DNA of 64,000 nucleotides from Timema cristinae (Eukaryota; Arthropoda; Insecta; Phasmatodea; Timematidae): NCBI GenBank assembly GCA_039000515.1, contig JBCFYV010000100.1, positions 52,947,433 to 53,011,432 on the forward strand. The letters are read 5' to 3'. Below, in pieces: positions 1-10,668 of the stretch; within the stretch, counting starts at the first letter, position 1; every line of letters starts with the position of its first letter. The position numbers and the translations under genes are program-made. Below the pieces are notes generated by a model that was not told the DNA's origin, searched no databases, and saw only the letters and a program-made list of their open reading frames with translations.

Positions 1-611
1 TTTAAAAAATTGTTAAAACTCTCATCTTTTGTGATTTCTGAAAAAAATAAAACTGACGTGATGGAAGAAAACGTAAGTCATTTTTGAAAGCTACAAAGTA
101 TTATTTAAAAAAAACACCTATTTCTTAGAAAAAACATGAATGAATTATTTTCAAAATGCAGGGTACTTACACTTAGTATAATAATTTGAACTTGGCCACA
201 TATCTTTGTCAGTGTCACCCGGAATCAAACCAGAGAATCGCAAATCTGGGGTCGCAACCACATTTCGAGTCCAGACGTATTAAGATGCCACCGAGTTTTT
301 TTTTTTGTGTGTACAGCATAGAAGACAGGGGGTGGGGGAGACCTTTAGGTAAATGCAGCCATTGTAATCCTGTAAGCAAATAATATATGAAATAAAATTA
401 CTTTGTATATAGAAATTCTATATCCTTATAATCATTTGTACATCAAGAATTCACCGTAAACATAAGGAGTAAAGGAGAAGGCTTCGCCTAAGTAGGAGGG
501 ACATATTTATTTTAATTTTATTCATATGGTGGTATGGAATATTTTAAATTAAATAACGCTTCAGTGGGGTCCCACAAAAGTGTGCACCCCAAGACTTTAG
601 ACCAGGAAGTT
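1..611. other. AT-rich stretch, no gene seen
   Basis: The stretch is AT-rich with short homopolymer runs and a short open frame at 186-383 that has no recognisable domain and low-complexity residues. I see no tRNA-like box or terminal repeat before the SINE that starts near 612. Confidence 0.5.
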
Positions 612-927
612 AACCTCAGTGGTCTTGGGGTAAAGTGCTCACCTCAGGAACCGATGTTTGTGGGTTCAAAACCAGCCGTGGGTCAACAGATTTTTATTTA
701 GCGATAAAAATCCATAGCATAATTTACTTCGGAGGGGAATTAAAGCCGTCTGTTCCGTGTCCATTGTGTCATGTAAAACAACCATGAAAGGTATGTGAAA
801 AAAAAAACATTCCCGGCAAAATTGGTAAGACCTTTCACTCTCGCTCATAGTAATTCTCATGTACTGATATAATTACTCAGTTTAGAAAGTGCACGTTAAA
901 TACCTCAAATAAGTTAAATAAATAGAC
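612..927 (+). repeat. SINE C, tRNA-like head with second-class tail
   Basis: The element opens with a tRNA-like head: an A-box-like 'agtggtcttggggtaaag' and a B-box-like 'gtgggttcaaaacc' about 35 bases later. A body follows with 'gcgataaaaatcca' and a run of A residues. The end is a tail 'tactgatataattactcag' plus 'gtgcacgttaaatacctc', which recurs in SINE G (5050-5277) and other fragments. A second copy lies reversed at 7776-8055. The open frame inside (666-860, minus) is a by-product of the SINE. Confidence 0.75.
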
Positions 928-970
928 TAGTGATATTCAACCTTATAGTCTCTCTTAAACTTCGTACCAA

Positions 971-1215
971 CCGCTTCAGTGACCGAATGGTCTAAGACGT
1001 CATTCTCTTGTTGGACTGGCCTGCTGAATATGGGGAGATACGGGTTCGATTCCCATTCGGGTCTACCGAGGGGTTTCTTTCCTGGATGGTTTCCGACTAT
1101 CCTTCTACGCAAATGCGGGTATATTACCTCTAAAATTCTTTACTCATCCCTGCCCCATTATAATAATTATATATGCGTATAACCTGGAAAGGTGATAAAA
1201 TAAATTAATAATAAA
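971..1215 (+). repeat. SINE A (A3 head)
   Basis: The head 'ccgcttcagtgaccgaatgg' resembles the 5' half of a Leu/Ser-type tRNA, and the B box 'cgggttcgattccc' follows after a long variable-arm-like segment. The body motif 'acgcaaatgcgggta' and a weak tail ending in AATAATAAAA complete it. The two opposite-strand open frames here are SINE by-products. Confidence 0.8.
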
Positions 1216-1394
1216 ATATTCCCAAAGATGTTGCTCTATAATCTACATGAATAATAAAACTGTCTGGCTCCCCTAAATATGGCCCGGACTATTCAGGGTT
1301 TATCATGAAATAATATACATATTAAATTTCACTTACCCCCTAAAATTTATTCGCGTACCCCAGTATGAAAACCACTGCTCTAAACCTGCTGAAG

Positions 1395-1686
1395 GTGAAC
1401 TTGTGATCTAGGGGTAAGGCGCCAGACTTCTGTGCTGGGGGTCCAGGGTTCAATCCTCGGTCCCAGCACAGATTTATCCGATTGCCAAACCCTTCCTTCA
1501 CCTCTGACAAGACGTGTATTAATCACAACTTGTGAATGTGGGGAATGCCAGGCCTCCACCGTGGTTCGGATCCCACGTTAAACTGTAGGTCCTCCATTTC
1601 ATCTCACAATCACCCTACCATAACACATTAGCGTAAGTACGGATAACCCGAACGGGTAGTAAGACGCGGTGATGATAATAATAATA
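1395..1686 (+). repeat. SINE B, full length
   Basis: The head 'tgtgatctaggggtaaggcg' is followed by a B box 'agggttcaatcctcgg'. The body carries 'cacctctgacaagacg', the longer subfamily variant with 'tgtattaatcacaa', and 'ccaccgtggttcggatccca'. The tail 'ataacccgaacgggtag' and 'taagacgcggtgatg' ends in a TAA run. The tail matches SINE A although head and body do not. Confidence 0.88.
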
Positions 1687-2480
1687 TACCTGCGCCGACC
1701 ACTGAGCTATGAGGAAAGACATCAATAATACAAACGCAATCACGGACACGAAGACTATCGACAGTGATAGACGAGGCCATGTAAAGAGGGTAATATGGTA
1801 GTACAACCAGAATGTAAGTTACAATATGTCGAGATAAATAGTATAGTCTGGTTCACACCAACATTGGCCCCATTCAACCCACTCGTTGGATATCGGGACC
1901 GCATTTCTATCGGTCAGGTAGAGGGATACTTTGGGTGGGAGGGGAAGGGACTACGGTGGTGTTGTGGGAGGTGTGTGTGTGTGGGGGGGGGGGGGGGGTT
2001 ACGGGGCTATTTTCTCCCACCTCACAATTCTCTCGCTCTCCCACTGCTCGGGACCGCAAACTGTTCACCCATTCATCTCCTACAACCGTCTCGGAGGAAA
2101 AGTCGTCTATGTACATTTGACAGCTATGGGAAAGTTTCCTTATCTGAGGGGTCTTCCATAAATAGATCTTATTTATTTTGTGGGGGATGAAGGGTTATTA
2201 AAATTGAACCTTCTAATCACATTATAATCGCAAAACATGTCTTACAAACTGACTTAACTTGGATCAGCTACCACCTAACACTTGCCAACACTACTCACTA
2301 TTTTTACTACATATTCTAGTATTGGACATGAATTTTATAAAATCATTCGCATCAATGGGCACGCGACCAAAATAGAGGAAATAGTTATTCAGGGGATGCT
2401 CATAGTGTAATTTTCTAGAAATAACATGAGAATTACAGTGACCTTTGACGATACTTTATTATTATTCATTTTAAAACGAC
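1687..2480. other. Intergenic stretch with a 16-G run
   Basis: A run of 16 G lies at 1983-1998 within GT-rich sequence. It creates overlapping glycine/proline-rich open frames on both strands that I regard as composition artefacts. A short reversed A-box-like 'ccactgagcta' near 1699 may be a foldback-F scrap. Nothing else is recognisable. Confidence 0.5.
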
Positions 2481-2735
2481 CCGCTTCATTGGTCGAATGG
2501 TCTAAGGCGTCACTATTGTGTTGGACTGGCCTGCTGGAGACGGGGATATAGGAGTTCGAATTCCTATCAATCTATTGAGGGTGTTTTTTTTCACTTAATG
2601 GTTTCCCCCTCTCCTACCACGAAAATGCGGGTAAATTAGATCTAAAAATGCTTCCTTACTCATCCCTAGCTAAATAGATTAATTATTATATATGAGTATA
2701 ACTTGAACATGACGTGGCGATTAAAAAAATATCAC
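2481..2735 (+). repeat. SINE A (A3 head)
   Basis: The head 'ccgcttcattggtcgaatgg', B box 'ggagttcgaattcc' and body 'cacgaaaatgcgggta' identify the family. The tail is eroded ('aacttgaacatgacgtggcg') and runs into A-rich sequence. Confidence 0.75.
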
Positions 2736-2833
2736 CACATGTAGAAAATTAAGCTAAAAATATATACTGATGCGATATTTTATTTATTTTGACACCAAAA
2801 ATATTTTGCTATTAAAACTGATGGAAATGTGAA

Positions 2834-2947
2834 CCTAACTCACGTTCACCAAACTCACATTCACCAAACTCACATTCACCAAACTCACATTCACCAAACT
2901 CACATTCACCAAACTCACATTCACCAAACTCACGTTCACCAAACTCC
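2834..2947. repeat. 15-bp minisatellite, about 8 copies
   Basis: The unit 'caaactcacattcac' repeats almost perfectly. Because 15 is a multiple of three it gives a repetitive His/Gln/Thr open frame that I do not treat as a gene. It abuts the left end of an M1 MITE directly, so the array may have grown at the insertion edge. Confidence 0.9.
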
Positions 2948-3342
2948 TACCTTAAGGCAGGGAAGCAGAGAACGCAAGAAAAGGTCAAATGTTTTCGCAG
3001 TTTTTATAAGCAAAAAAATTTTTTGTCGAAATAAATAAAATATTGCTCCACTACAAAAATATTAATTTAATTTTCTTCACGTGGTGATATCAACCGTTGT
3101 TGAATATCTGTCATGAGCATGGCGGTATTAATGAGAAACTTTTTAAATGAAGAAAAAGTTGTCATTAAATTCCAGGACACCCTTGACAGATATTCAACAA
3201 CTGTTGATATTAACATAGGAAGAAAATCAAACTTGTTTTCTACTGGAGAATAATTTGATTGATTGTGACCAAAAAAGTGTTGCAATACAAACTGCAATAA
3301 CACTGCCTTTTCTAGGGGTCCCCTGCAGCCCCACCTAAAAGA
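2948..3342 (+). mobile_element. M1 palindromic MITE, copy 1
   Basis: A near-palindrome: 'cttcacgtggtgatatcaac' and 'ttgttgaatatctgtca' on the left return inverted on the right ('gacagatattcaacaactg'). The asymmetric core 'aaagttgtcattaaattcca' sets the orientation. Outer arms carry 'aataaaatattgctcc' on the left and an inverted relative on the right. No coding capacity is seen. Other copies: 18691, 46186, 49528, 49998 and 57560 (reversed core). Confidence 0.82.
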
Positions 3343-3530
3343 GGTGTTACAGTCAACGCAGGGTGTGTTGGCCCTGTTTAACCGGAGAAGCTGCCCCTAC
3401 CCATTACCACCAAACAGCTCCACCCCCACTGCCTTGTCGTGAATGTGGCCAGTTTTCCGATACTACACGGAGACATTACGCAGTCGAGAGTTTGATGGGC
3501 AACTATTTGGATGTTCAGGGAAATATAAGC

Positions 3531-3688
3531 TACAGTAGCCCCGTGGCCTCTTTGGTGCTGACTGACAGCTGACAGCTTTGAAAAGTTATCAGACCAAATT
3601 ATGTATCCCTACGCCGAACCATATGATCAGCAAAAACATGTGTCTAGCAGCTGTCAGTCAGCACCAAAGAAGCCACGGGGCTACTGTA
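3531..3688. mobile_element. TA-flanked Tc1/mariner-like MITE, copy 1
   Basis: Inverted ends TACAGTAGCCCCGTGG...CCACGGGGCTACTGTA extend about 40 bases inward ('tctttggtgctgactgacag' reversed on the right). The TA flanks and CAGT start fit Tc1/mariner-type insertion. The centre, with 'tatgtatccctacgccgaac', recurs in the copy at 35410-35647, which shows this is a dispersed element and not a local hairpin. Confidence 0.8.
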
Positions 3689-3740
3689 GCTATGATAACT
3701 CGACATTTCTTTTAAATCTTTGGTAGGATTCTTTGTTTTT

Positions 3741-3999
3741 AAAATACCACGTCTAACCACCTGTTCGGGCAATACGCGTATGTACCAACTACAATAAGGT
3801 GTTATATATGAATAACGCTTAGTTTTGAGGAAATGCACCCGCATTTTCATGGAGAGAAAGAGTATAAAGCCACATTTATGGGGGGAAACACCAACCCCAG
3901 TTCACCCGACAGGAATTCGAACCTCCGATCTCCTCGTCATTGAGAGTCCAGTCTATTGTGAGAATGACGTGTTAGACCATTCTACCACCGAAGTGGGTG
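3741..3999 (-). repeat. SINE A
   Basis: Read on the minus strand it has the head with A box, a B box reading as 'ggaattcgaacctcc' on the plus strand, and a tail seen as 'cctgttcgggcaatacgcg'. The middle is diverged and partly expanded with G. Confidence 0.75.
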
Positions 4000-4026
4000 A
4001 TTTTTAGTGAAGACTTCCCCTCTCCC

Positions 4027-4126
4027 CCACCAGTGGACACGTGTACTAAGGCGTCAGTCTCTTCTTTTCATATCCACCTGTGACAGAAATATCCAGGGGG
4101 TTCAAATTTCAGCAGGGTGTACTGAT
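4027..4126 (+). repeat. Diverged SINE A head fragment
   Basis: The order 'actaaggcgtcagtctc', a decayed B box 'gggggttcaaatttc' and 'gggtgtactga' matches the SINE A head, but body and tail are missing. Confidence 0.45.
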
Positions 4127-4477
4127 AGTTCAGGATTCTAACCCCAACCTCCCGTCACCAATAAGTTATAATAAACTAACTCGACGTTTAGTCCGCGTGC
4201 CCCACCGATCCACCTGAGATAAACTTAATTTGTTGTTGATTCTGATCAATGTTATTCAAACTACTTTGTTTTTATGGCGCTTTAGTCTCAGGATGATGGT
4301 CACAAGCGTTTTAATACAATTGATCCGAGGAACTAGAGGGAGGAGGGTGAATTTCAAGAGAAAAAACATCACCTCCTTACTAGGGAGAGGATGAGAAAAC
4401 ACAAATACAATCGTGTCTAAGTTTATAGATTACAAGAAGGCCTGGTTTCGGGTCTCTGCCAGGAGTGCTGGTGGTGC
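4127..4477. other. Intergenic stretch, nothing recognised
   Basis: No family motif, tandem repeat or convincing open frame is visible. Confidence 0.4.
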
Positions 4478-4595
4478 TTTTGTTTCCCCTGAATGGCTTA
4501 CCAACTCCCATCTCGAGCAAATGAGGGTGCATTTCCTTAATCTAAAGCACATTAGTGCAATTAAATGCGAATATTCCAGACGGCACAATGTTTCT
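4478..4595 (+). repeat. Decayed SINE A body fragment
   Basis: The segment 'gcaaatgagggtgcatttcc' followed by 'cacattagtgcaatta' parallels the SINE A body order (hexamer GCAAAT, GGGT, TTCC, then ATTAG.GTAATTA). Head and tail are absent. The 74-residue open frame across it is a by-product. Confidence 0.4.
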
Positions 4596-4644
4596 CAAGC
4601 GCTCGGTCCAGAATATATATCTGTTGTTACTTACTAATTCAATT

Positions 4645-4770
4645 TCACTACATGATTTTACTCAAATTTTAATTCAACTACACGATTTTCTCAAATTTTA
4701 ATCTAACCACGCGATTTTTCCTCAAATTTTAATCCAACTACATGATTTTTCTCAAATTTTAATTTATATT
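4645..4770. repeat. Tandem repeat of about 31 bp, 4 copies
   Basis: Four diverged units built on 'aactacatgattttctcaaa' plus 'ttttaattc' follow one another. The purity is lower than in the other minisatellites of the window. Confidence 0.8.
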
Positions 4771-4935
4771 TTTTTATTTATTATCTTAAAATGCAATTTC
4801 TTATAAATAATGTTTTTTTCTGCATAGTTTTAAACTGCCCCCGCCCCCCTCTAACCCCCATTCCTAGGGTCTCGGCGGTCCCCGAGTCTCTGGGGGCCCT
4901 CTCATCTCCAAAACTTTGAGAAACACTGCTAAAAC

Positions 4936-5437
4936 CTGTTTCGGTGGCCGCATGGTCTAAGGCCTCACTCTCGCAATAAACTAGACTTCCGATGACGGGG
5001 ATATTGGGGTTTGAATCCCGGTCGGGTGTACGGAGGGGGTTCGACACCTTAGTTCAGTCTTTCTACTGAGTTAAGGGTTCCGAGACCGATTCATGGCATG
5101 GCTGAAAACATTATCATTGGTGAAATGTTGGTTTCTCTTTCACAATGATGAATTAACGGCCGGGGGGCTGGATGTTGTCTCTATTCTAGATTTAAGAGAG
5201 TTTATAAGTAGTGTGCTGATATATTCAGTCAGTTCAGAAAATGCACGTTAAATTCCTCGAATATATTAAAATCAATTAAATGTACTGAGAGTGGTTTTTC
5301 CTTAATAGTTTTCCACTCTACCTCCATGCAAATACGGGTACACTTCCTCTAGATTTAGCCTTTATCATACCCTAAAACCATTGGTGCAACTAGTACATCA
5401 TATGCATACATCCTGAACAGATAGTAAGACGTGGTGC
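4936..5437 (+). repeat. SINE A split by SINE G
   Basis: The head (4936-5049: 'tttcggtggccgcatgg', B box 'ggggtttgaatccc') is separated from its body and tail (5278-5437: 'ccatgcaaatacgggta', 'cctgaacagatagtaagacg'). The join 'tgtacggaggg' on the left and 'tgtactgagag' on the right looks like an imperfect target duplication around the inserted SINE G. A run of 15 G follows the tail at 5440-5454. Confidence 0.75.
5050..5277 (+). repeat. SINE G, head eroded, nested in SINE A
   Basis: It carries 'cattggtgaaatgttgg', 'tttcacaatgatgaattaac' and 'ggccggg', all found reversed at 27515-27722. The end 'gtgtgctgatatattcagtc' plus 'gcacgttaaattcctcg' is the second-class tail shared with SINE C. The B box is mutated beyond function. 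Confidence 0.7.
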
Positions 5438-5454
5438 TTGGGGGGGGGGGGGGG

Positions 5455-6414
5455 TGACTGTTAGAGACATTGATACCTTTATCCTCCATTTTGAAGTAAT
5501 TAATTATCAAACCACTTTGTGAATAACGCGCGTGTTGCATGAAACGCACACCCACCCCTTGAAATACTTTGTTTACCCCTGAGGGTACGTGTACCACAGG
5601 TTTAAAAACACCGAATTAAAATATAGTTTTGAAAAGTATAGAATACTAACTTCCCGACAGTCAATTTAGACCAATTTCAACACAACCAACCTAACACACA
5701 CAAAAATCCCCACTATTCCACATTACTCTTTTCTAATTGTATAATCTTTTCTTTTTTTTAAAATAAAGAAATGAAAGTACACATGCTAAAAGTACCTTAG
5801 TTAAGCCGAAACCGTATGGTCTCTTTTTAGGACGCAGACTAGCCACCATACAGAGCTAAACTCTAAAACACGATTACCAACTTAATCCGTGTTTTATACA
5901 ACTCTCACTAACATTCGGAAACTCACAAACAATTATGTAAAAAAAAAGGTATTCATGTCACCGAGTTTGTCATTCACACGTATGTTTTGAAACTTTTGTG
6001 AAGATGGGACATCAATTTTTAAGTTTAAAATTTAGCTGTTTATAGTTTTAAGAACATTTTTAAATGCAAAAAAAAAATTAATTATATTTAGCAAAGTGGT
6101 ACACTTTATTATTTTAAAATAAAATGTATAACACACTAGTTCTTGAGTTAAAATTTAATTTTCTTTGTATTACAAACAATATATTTTTTTCTAATTTTCT
6201 TTAGAAAAATCTAGTCATACTATTGTGATTAAAACTTGATCAAGTTCATATAATACTGTTTCGAGTCCGAGTTGTGATTTACTAACTGTTGAGATCGTCT
6301 TGCTAGCCAGTTAGTGGATACAGTCCAATTTTCATAGGAAAGGTACTTATCTGACAGCTAGGACATGTACTTTATTATATTCTGATATTCGATTTGGAAA
6401 CGACTAGAAATAGT
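5455..6414. other. AT-rich intergenic stretch
   Basis: AT-rich sequence with no gene. Near 6325 'acagtccaattttcatag' resembles the terminal repeat of the MITE at 31361-31552, so a decayed end of that family may lie here. Confidence 0.45.
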
Positions 6415-6650
6415 AACGTGGAATCGATTAACAATGGTAAATTTGAATCGGTTCTAGATAATAAAATGAAATCGATTTAAGATGTTTATTGTTATCTATC
6501 CGAAATATTAAAATGGAATCGATTTAAGGTAGTAAATTGGAATCGATTTAAGATGATAGATTGGTATGAATGCAAGACGGCAAGTTGTAATATATTTGAG
6601 ATAGTAATTTAGAATAGATTCGAGGTAGTCCATTGCAATATATTCGAGCT
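6415..6650. repeat. Degenerate tandem repeat of about 27 bp
   Basis: About eight diverged units around 'ggaatcgatttaagatg' with 'agtaaattg' spacers. Decay between units suggests an old array. Confidence 0.65.
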
Positions 6651-7009
6651 CGAAAGTAAAGGTTCAAATTTTATTCGATGTAGAAAATATTTTAGCTCTC
6701 ACAGATTTATAATACAACTACAAGTTTTCAAAATACAAGACTTAATTGGTTGGTTGTCGGTTATCTGATCTACCATCAAAACGATAACCACAGATCTTAT
6801 CACGTGACAATTCCGATACTTACAGCTTCTCTAATTTTAATTAGAAATCAAATCAGACCAACTTCCCCTCTCCCCCCACCCCCCCACAAACATCCGTTCC
6901 CGGGTCGGTTGAATTATGTAAATTACATCAGCCCGGTGACGTTTTCGATGTTGACCAATGATTTAATCATGTGAATGCATGATTAAATTTCTATTGTATA
7001 AATGTCACC
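6651..7009. other. Intergenic stretch, nothing recognised
   Basis: AT-rich with a C-rich patch near 6870-6890. The open frame at 6750-6974 has no domain that I recognise. Confidence 0.4.
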
Positions 7010-7202
7010 ACTATTTTAAGGTATAAAGAAGGCTATATTTATAGGTAATGTACCCACATTTGTGAGGAGGGAGATTGAAAAACCAGATTAGAAAACTCAT
7101 CCTCAGTACACTGGACCGAGATTCGAACCTCGATCTACCAATAACCTGAAGTCTGTCTACTGCGAGAGTAGCGCGTTAGACCATGCGGACACCGAAGCGG
7201 AT
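7010..7202 (-). repeat. SINE A (A1 head), 3' end lost
   Basis: On the minus strand: head with 'gtctaacgcgctactctcgc', B box (plus-strand 'gattcgaacctcgatc') and the body. The tail with the ACCCGAACGGGT hairpin is missing. Confidence 0.8.
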
Positions 7203-7775
7203 AATTTGTTTGTTTTTTTAACAGTTTTTTAAATTATTAAAACATGAACTTATGAAAATAGCCGTAAAAATATTTCTTTTTTTTCCCTATAGAATCTGTG
7301 TCTGTGTTCACTAAAAAAAAAAAACATTTGAAATTAGAGCTTTTAAAATTTTCACAAATCAAGATGGCTAACCAGACGAAACGAAGGTCGTTGACGACGA
7401 TATAAAAACTGTGTTCGGTTGTGTATTTATGCACATATGTTTACAAAACTAAAACGTTTTATTTTAAAACTAATATTTTATGGCCTCTTTTTCCAAGTTA
7501 TAAAACAAAGCTTTTGGTGGTCAGTTACAAGAAGATACAAGTGCGAATAAAATACTTTTTAATTTATTATTTCATGCACTATAGTATCTCTTGTTGCCGC
7601 AACCACGAAACCAAAAACATAATGGTTTTATTAATATTTTTTGTTCTTTCAATAATTTACAAACAAGCCTATTATACAGTAATCCTTAGTACAGTTAATA
7701 GTAACGTATGATACTACTTTTGATCAATAATATAGTGTTACAAAGAAAATAATAACTATTTACACAGTTGATATA
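7203..7775. other. AT-rich stretch, no convincing gene
   Basis: A 96-residue frame at 7421-7711 is rich in Tyr, Phe, Ile and Lys as expected for AT-rich noise. I find no domain in it. Confidence 0.45.
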
Positions 7776-8055
7776 TTTAAAGTCCACTTTCTAAACTGAC
7801 TGATTATATCAGAACACGATAATTTCTATGAGCGAGAGCGAAAGCGCCTAGCCATTTTGCCGGGAAAAGTATTTTCCCAAACCTCCCAGGGTTCTTTTAC
7901 ATGCCACAACCGACATGGAACCAACGGCTCTACTTCCACTCCGAAAGAAATTGTGCTACAGATTTTTATCGCTCAAGAAAAATCCGTGGACCTCGACTGG
8001 GTTCGAACACACGAACATCGGCGAGCACTTTACCCCAAGACCACCTAGGTCGACA
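7776..8055 (-). repeat. SINE C, reversed copy
   Basis: The tail is first on the plus strand ('ctttctaaactgactgatta'). Then come the body with 'gatttttatcgctcaag' and the head with 'gggttcgaacac' and 'accccaagaccacctagg'. It pairs with the copy at 612-927 and fixes the family's ends. Confidence 0.75.
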
Positions 8056-8584
8056 ATAATTGCACAAATGTTAACATTCGTGTCATTCAACCAATGTTCT
8101 GCTAGCTGTTAGTGACCAGCACCCCAGCTGTGAAACGACTGTACCTTTGTTCTATACAGTGTCTACCTCTGTTCATCCCCCCTCTTCCCGCCTTTATCTT
8201 CCAGTTACAACCCCGCCCGGAGACGCGCACGGCTACACACATCCACCCTTAGAGTCGCTACTAGAAAGATCAAAGCTAATTAATTCTCTGTTTTGGAATA
8301 TTACAATCAGTGTAGTTGTGTTCTGCTTGGGTCGCACTACATTGGATAACGTCAAACCTTGGGGGGGCCTTCGTGACTGGTGAGGGGGAGGGCATGAGGT
8401 GCTTAGGGGAAATGGGGGCAAGGGTTTGAGGGGTGTGAAATGGTTAAAAGACGGTTCAGGAGTGTATTGATGTGAGGAACTTTGGGGGTTGGGGGGGGGG
8501 GGGGGAGGAGACCGAGGGGTTTGCTCTTAATTTCTTTGGATATGCTCCAAAAATGTATTCCTATGACGACCCGACTATTTACAA
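8056..8584. other. Intergenic stretch with a 15-G run
   Basis: A run of 15 G at 8491-8505 sits in G-rich DNA from about 8360. The two overlapping opposite frames near 8147-8421 lack any recognisable domain. Confidence 0.45.
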
Positions 8585-8782
8585 ACCAATTCTCATAGTA
8601 AGAAGAATATTATACAACTAGAAACATTACTTGATCTACTTTAACGTATTCATACTTCAAGTCATGTGATTTACATAAGTCACTTTTGATAGATATTATC
8701 AATACCTATAAAATAACACATATAGTATAGTAAAATGTTATCATTGTTGATCGCGAAAAAATATGTTTGTAATTGTTTTAAG
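8585..8782. repeat. Dispersed repeat related to MITE 31361
   Basis: The segment with 'tattcatacttcaagtcatg', 'tagatattatcaatacc' and 'tagtaaaatgttatca' aligns in order with 31380-31520. The terminal repeats are eroded, and the right side joins a truncated SINE A. Confidence 0.6.
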
Positions 8783-8958
8783 GATATCGGGGTTCGAATA
8801 CCAGTCGGGTCTACTAAGGGTAGTGTTCCCAAATAGTTATGAGTTTTCTTTCAACATGAATGTGTGTAAATTACCTCTAAAAGGCTTCTTTCCTCATATC
8901 TACCCCATTAGAGTAAGTATCGTGTATGCGTATAACCTGAACAGGTGACAAGAAAATC
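8783..8958 (+). repeat. SINE A, 5' truncated
   Basis: It begins inside the head with the B box 'ggggttcgaataccag', continues through a diverged body, and ends in 'gcgtataacctgaacagg'. Confidence 0.7.
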
Positions 8959-9417
8959 TATTTTGAGTTTCTTAATATTAAAATTGGACTATATCTACAA
9001 GCCTATGGCTCGTCCGCATACTCAGATTCTGGTGTATCTAGGGTCGAGCGCTTGAAGCTATCTCGCGTTTTAAGTTAGTTTGTAAGTCGCGCGCTGATAT
9101 AATCCCGTGTTTAGGAGGTGACTGTCCCCAATTCCCTAAGTAAACTTGAGTACACCTGGTACCTTGTTGTGTTGTACGTGCTAGGCCCCTTGTTGGAAGT
9201 CCCGGCATCCTCTGCGGAGCTAATTAGACACACAAAGGTTAATTAGTTCGTCGCGAGGGAAGCAGTCGGAGACCTCATGAACGTCGGGTTCGTCATCCTA
9301 CCGCTAGAGGAAACAAGGAGACTCACTACCCTCCCCGGTTCCCCCTTCCCCCCGTGGCAAAGGAGGGTACAGAGGGGCTGCCCCCCTCCCCCCCCACACA
9401 CATATATAATATATATG
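8959..9417. other. GC-richer stretch with a second-class SINE tail scrap
   Basis: Near 9085-9125 'cgcgcgctgatataatc' resembles the C/G tail. Further on, two TTAATTAG/CTAATTAG homeodomain-like core motifs flank 'acacacaaagg' (9220-9250). GC content is above the surroundings. No reading frame is convincing; it may be regulatory or simply unique sequence. Confidence 0.4.
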
Positions 9418-9658
9418 TCATCACCTCGTCTTAATATTTGCGCAGGTTATTAGCATATATAATAATTACTCTGATGCGGTAGGGATAAGTAAGAAAGCAT
9501 TTTAGAGGTAGTGTACCAGCATTCGCGTTGAAGGAGAAAGGGAAACGAAAACACCCTCGGTAGACCCGAGCGGTATTTGAACCCCGACCTCTCCGTAATC
9601 AGCAGGCCAGTCTGACACGAGAATTATGCCTTAGACCGTTCTGCCACTGAAGCGGGTT
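9418..9658 (-). repeat. SINE A (A3 head)
   Basis: Full-length reversed copy: tail as 'cctcgtcttaatatttgcgc', body with 'accagcattcgcgttg', B box as 'ggtatttgaaccccgacc', and head ending 'gccactgaagcgggtt'. Confidence 0.8.
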
Positions 9659-10668
9659 GCAAACCTTAGCAGGGGAGGGAAAGGGAAATGTGAAGAGTTT
9701 GTATTTCTAGCTTATAGCAATATTTTGATGTTTGATTTCCATTGAATTTAAACATCGTTAAGTCAATATTAATTTGAGTTTTTTTGAGGAGGATGATAAA
9801 AGGGGGATAGAAAAGGTGGTGTAGTACAATTTTCTTCCGGAGAGAGCGGTGATAGTTGACAATTTGTCGAAGGTTATCTTTGTAGAAAATTATTGGGGGC
9901 TCGTAAGATCTTAGATGTAATTGGGGGGGGGGGGAGATCAGGGGCATAGGGAAATTTTCAATGTATTTTATTTTTAAGAAAAGGCGAGGGGGCAAAATTG
10001 TATGTAACTATTTTGTAGGGAAGGAGAAAGATATTCGCTATAGCTTTTTTCTGAGGGGTAATAATCAATGTAATTTGTGTATGAAAACGCTAATCTGCCT
10101 TTGGCTGCACTTATACACAACCAATACACTATTTTATAACACAGCCCTGGAATAGAACCAGAGACCTCTAGATCCATAGTGTACCTACCTTGACCATTTA
10201 ACATCCATACATTTTCTTACCCATAATCCCCTTAGTTCATCTAATCTGGTTCCACGGACAAAGACTCGGACCATCACATGAAGGGAGCTTGGGGTAGAAA
10301 CCTAGCCCTCCTCCCCTTTTCACCAGTTTTAAAACCTCCCTCTTTAAAGTACCCACAGGGGCATTGGAGTTGGCAAATGAGACTACCCATTCACAGAACG
10401 GATGAGAGAGAGAGAAATAATTGTCTCGATTGAACTTTTTTTATCATGCTCATTGAAATGGATATTGTAGAATACATACACAGTTGGTTTCGATAAACAT
10501 TTTCACTGCGTGAACTAAGGGGGAGAGGGCGTTTCGTAATTGTATATATATACATACGGAGCTGATGAATCCCTCTGGTAGGACTCGGGCGACTCACACA
10601 ACCGATTTTTAACCGCTTGTGTGACGACTCTTACTTGATAAATTACTAGAAACAACATAGAGCCACAC
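9659..10668. other. Intergenic stretch with a reversed tRNA-like fragment
   Basis: At 10130-10203 the minus strand reads like a decayed tRNA head with a B-box-like 'tggttctattccag'. It is probably another SINE remnant. The frames at 9666-9995 and 9974-10204 are low-complexity and unrecognised. Confidence 0.45.

Noticed and set aside
979..1182. Short frame reading MTEWSKTSFSC
   Set aside because: It is a translation of a SINE A head, a common source of false proteins.
1795..2190. 131-codon glycine-rich open frame
   Set aside because: It runs through a 16-G run and GT-rich DNA, has no domain, and competing frames exist on both strands.
2829..3038. His/Gln/Thr repeat protein
   Set aside because: It is the 15-bp minisatellite read in frame and it ends inside an M1 MITE.
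9666..9995. 109-codon minus-strand frame
   Set aside because: Composition is Ile/Leu/Lys/Pro noise expected from AT-rich DNA with a G run; no domain.
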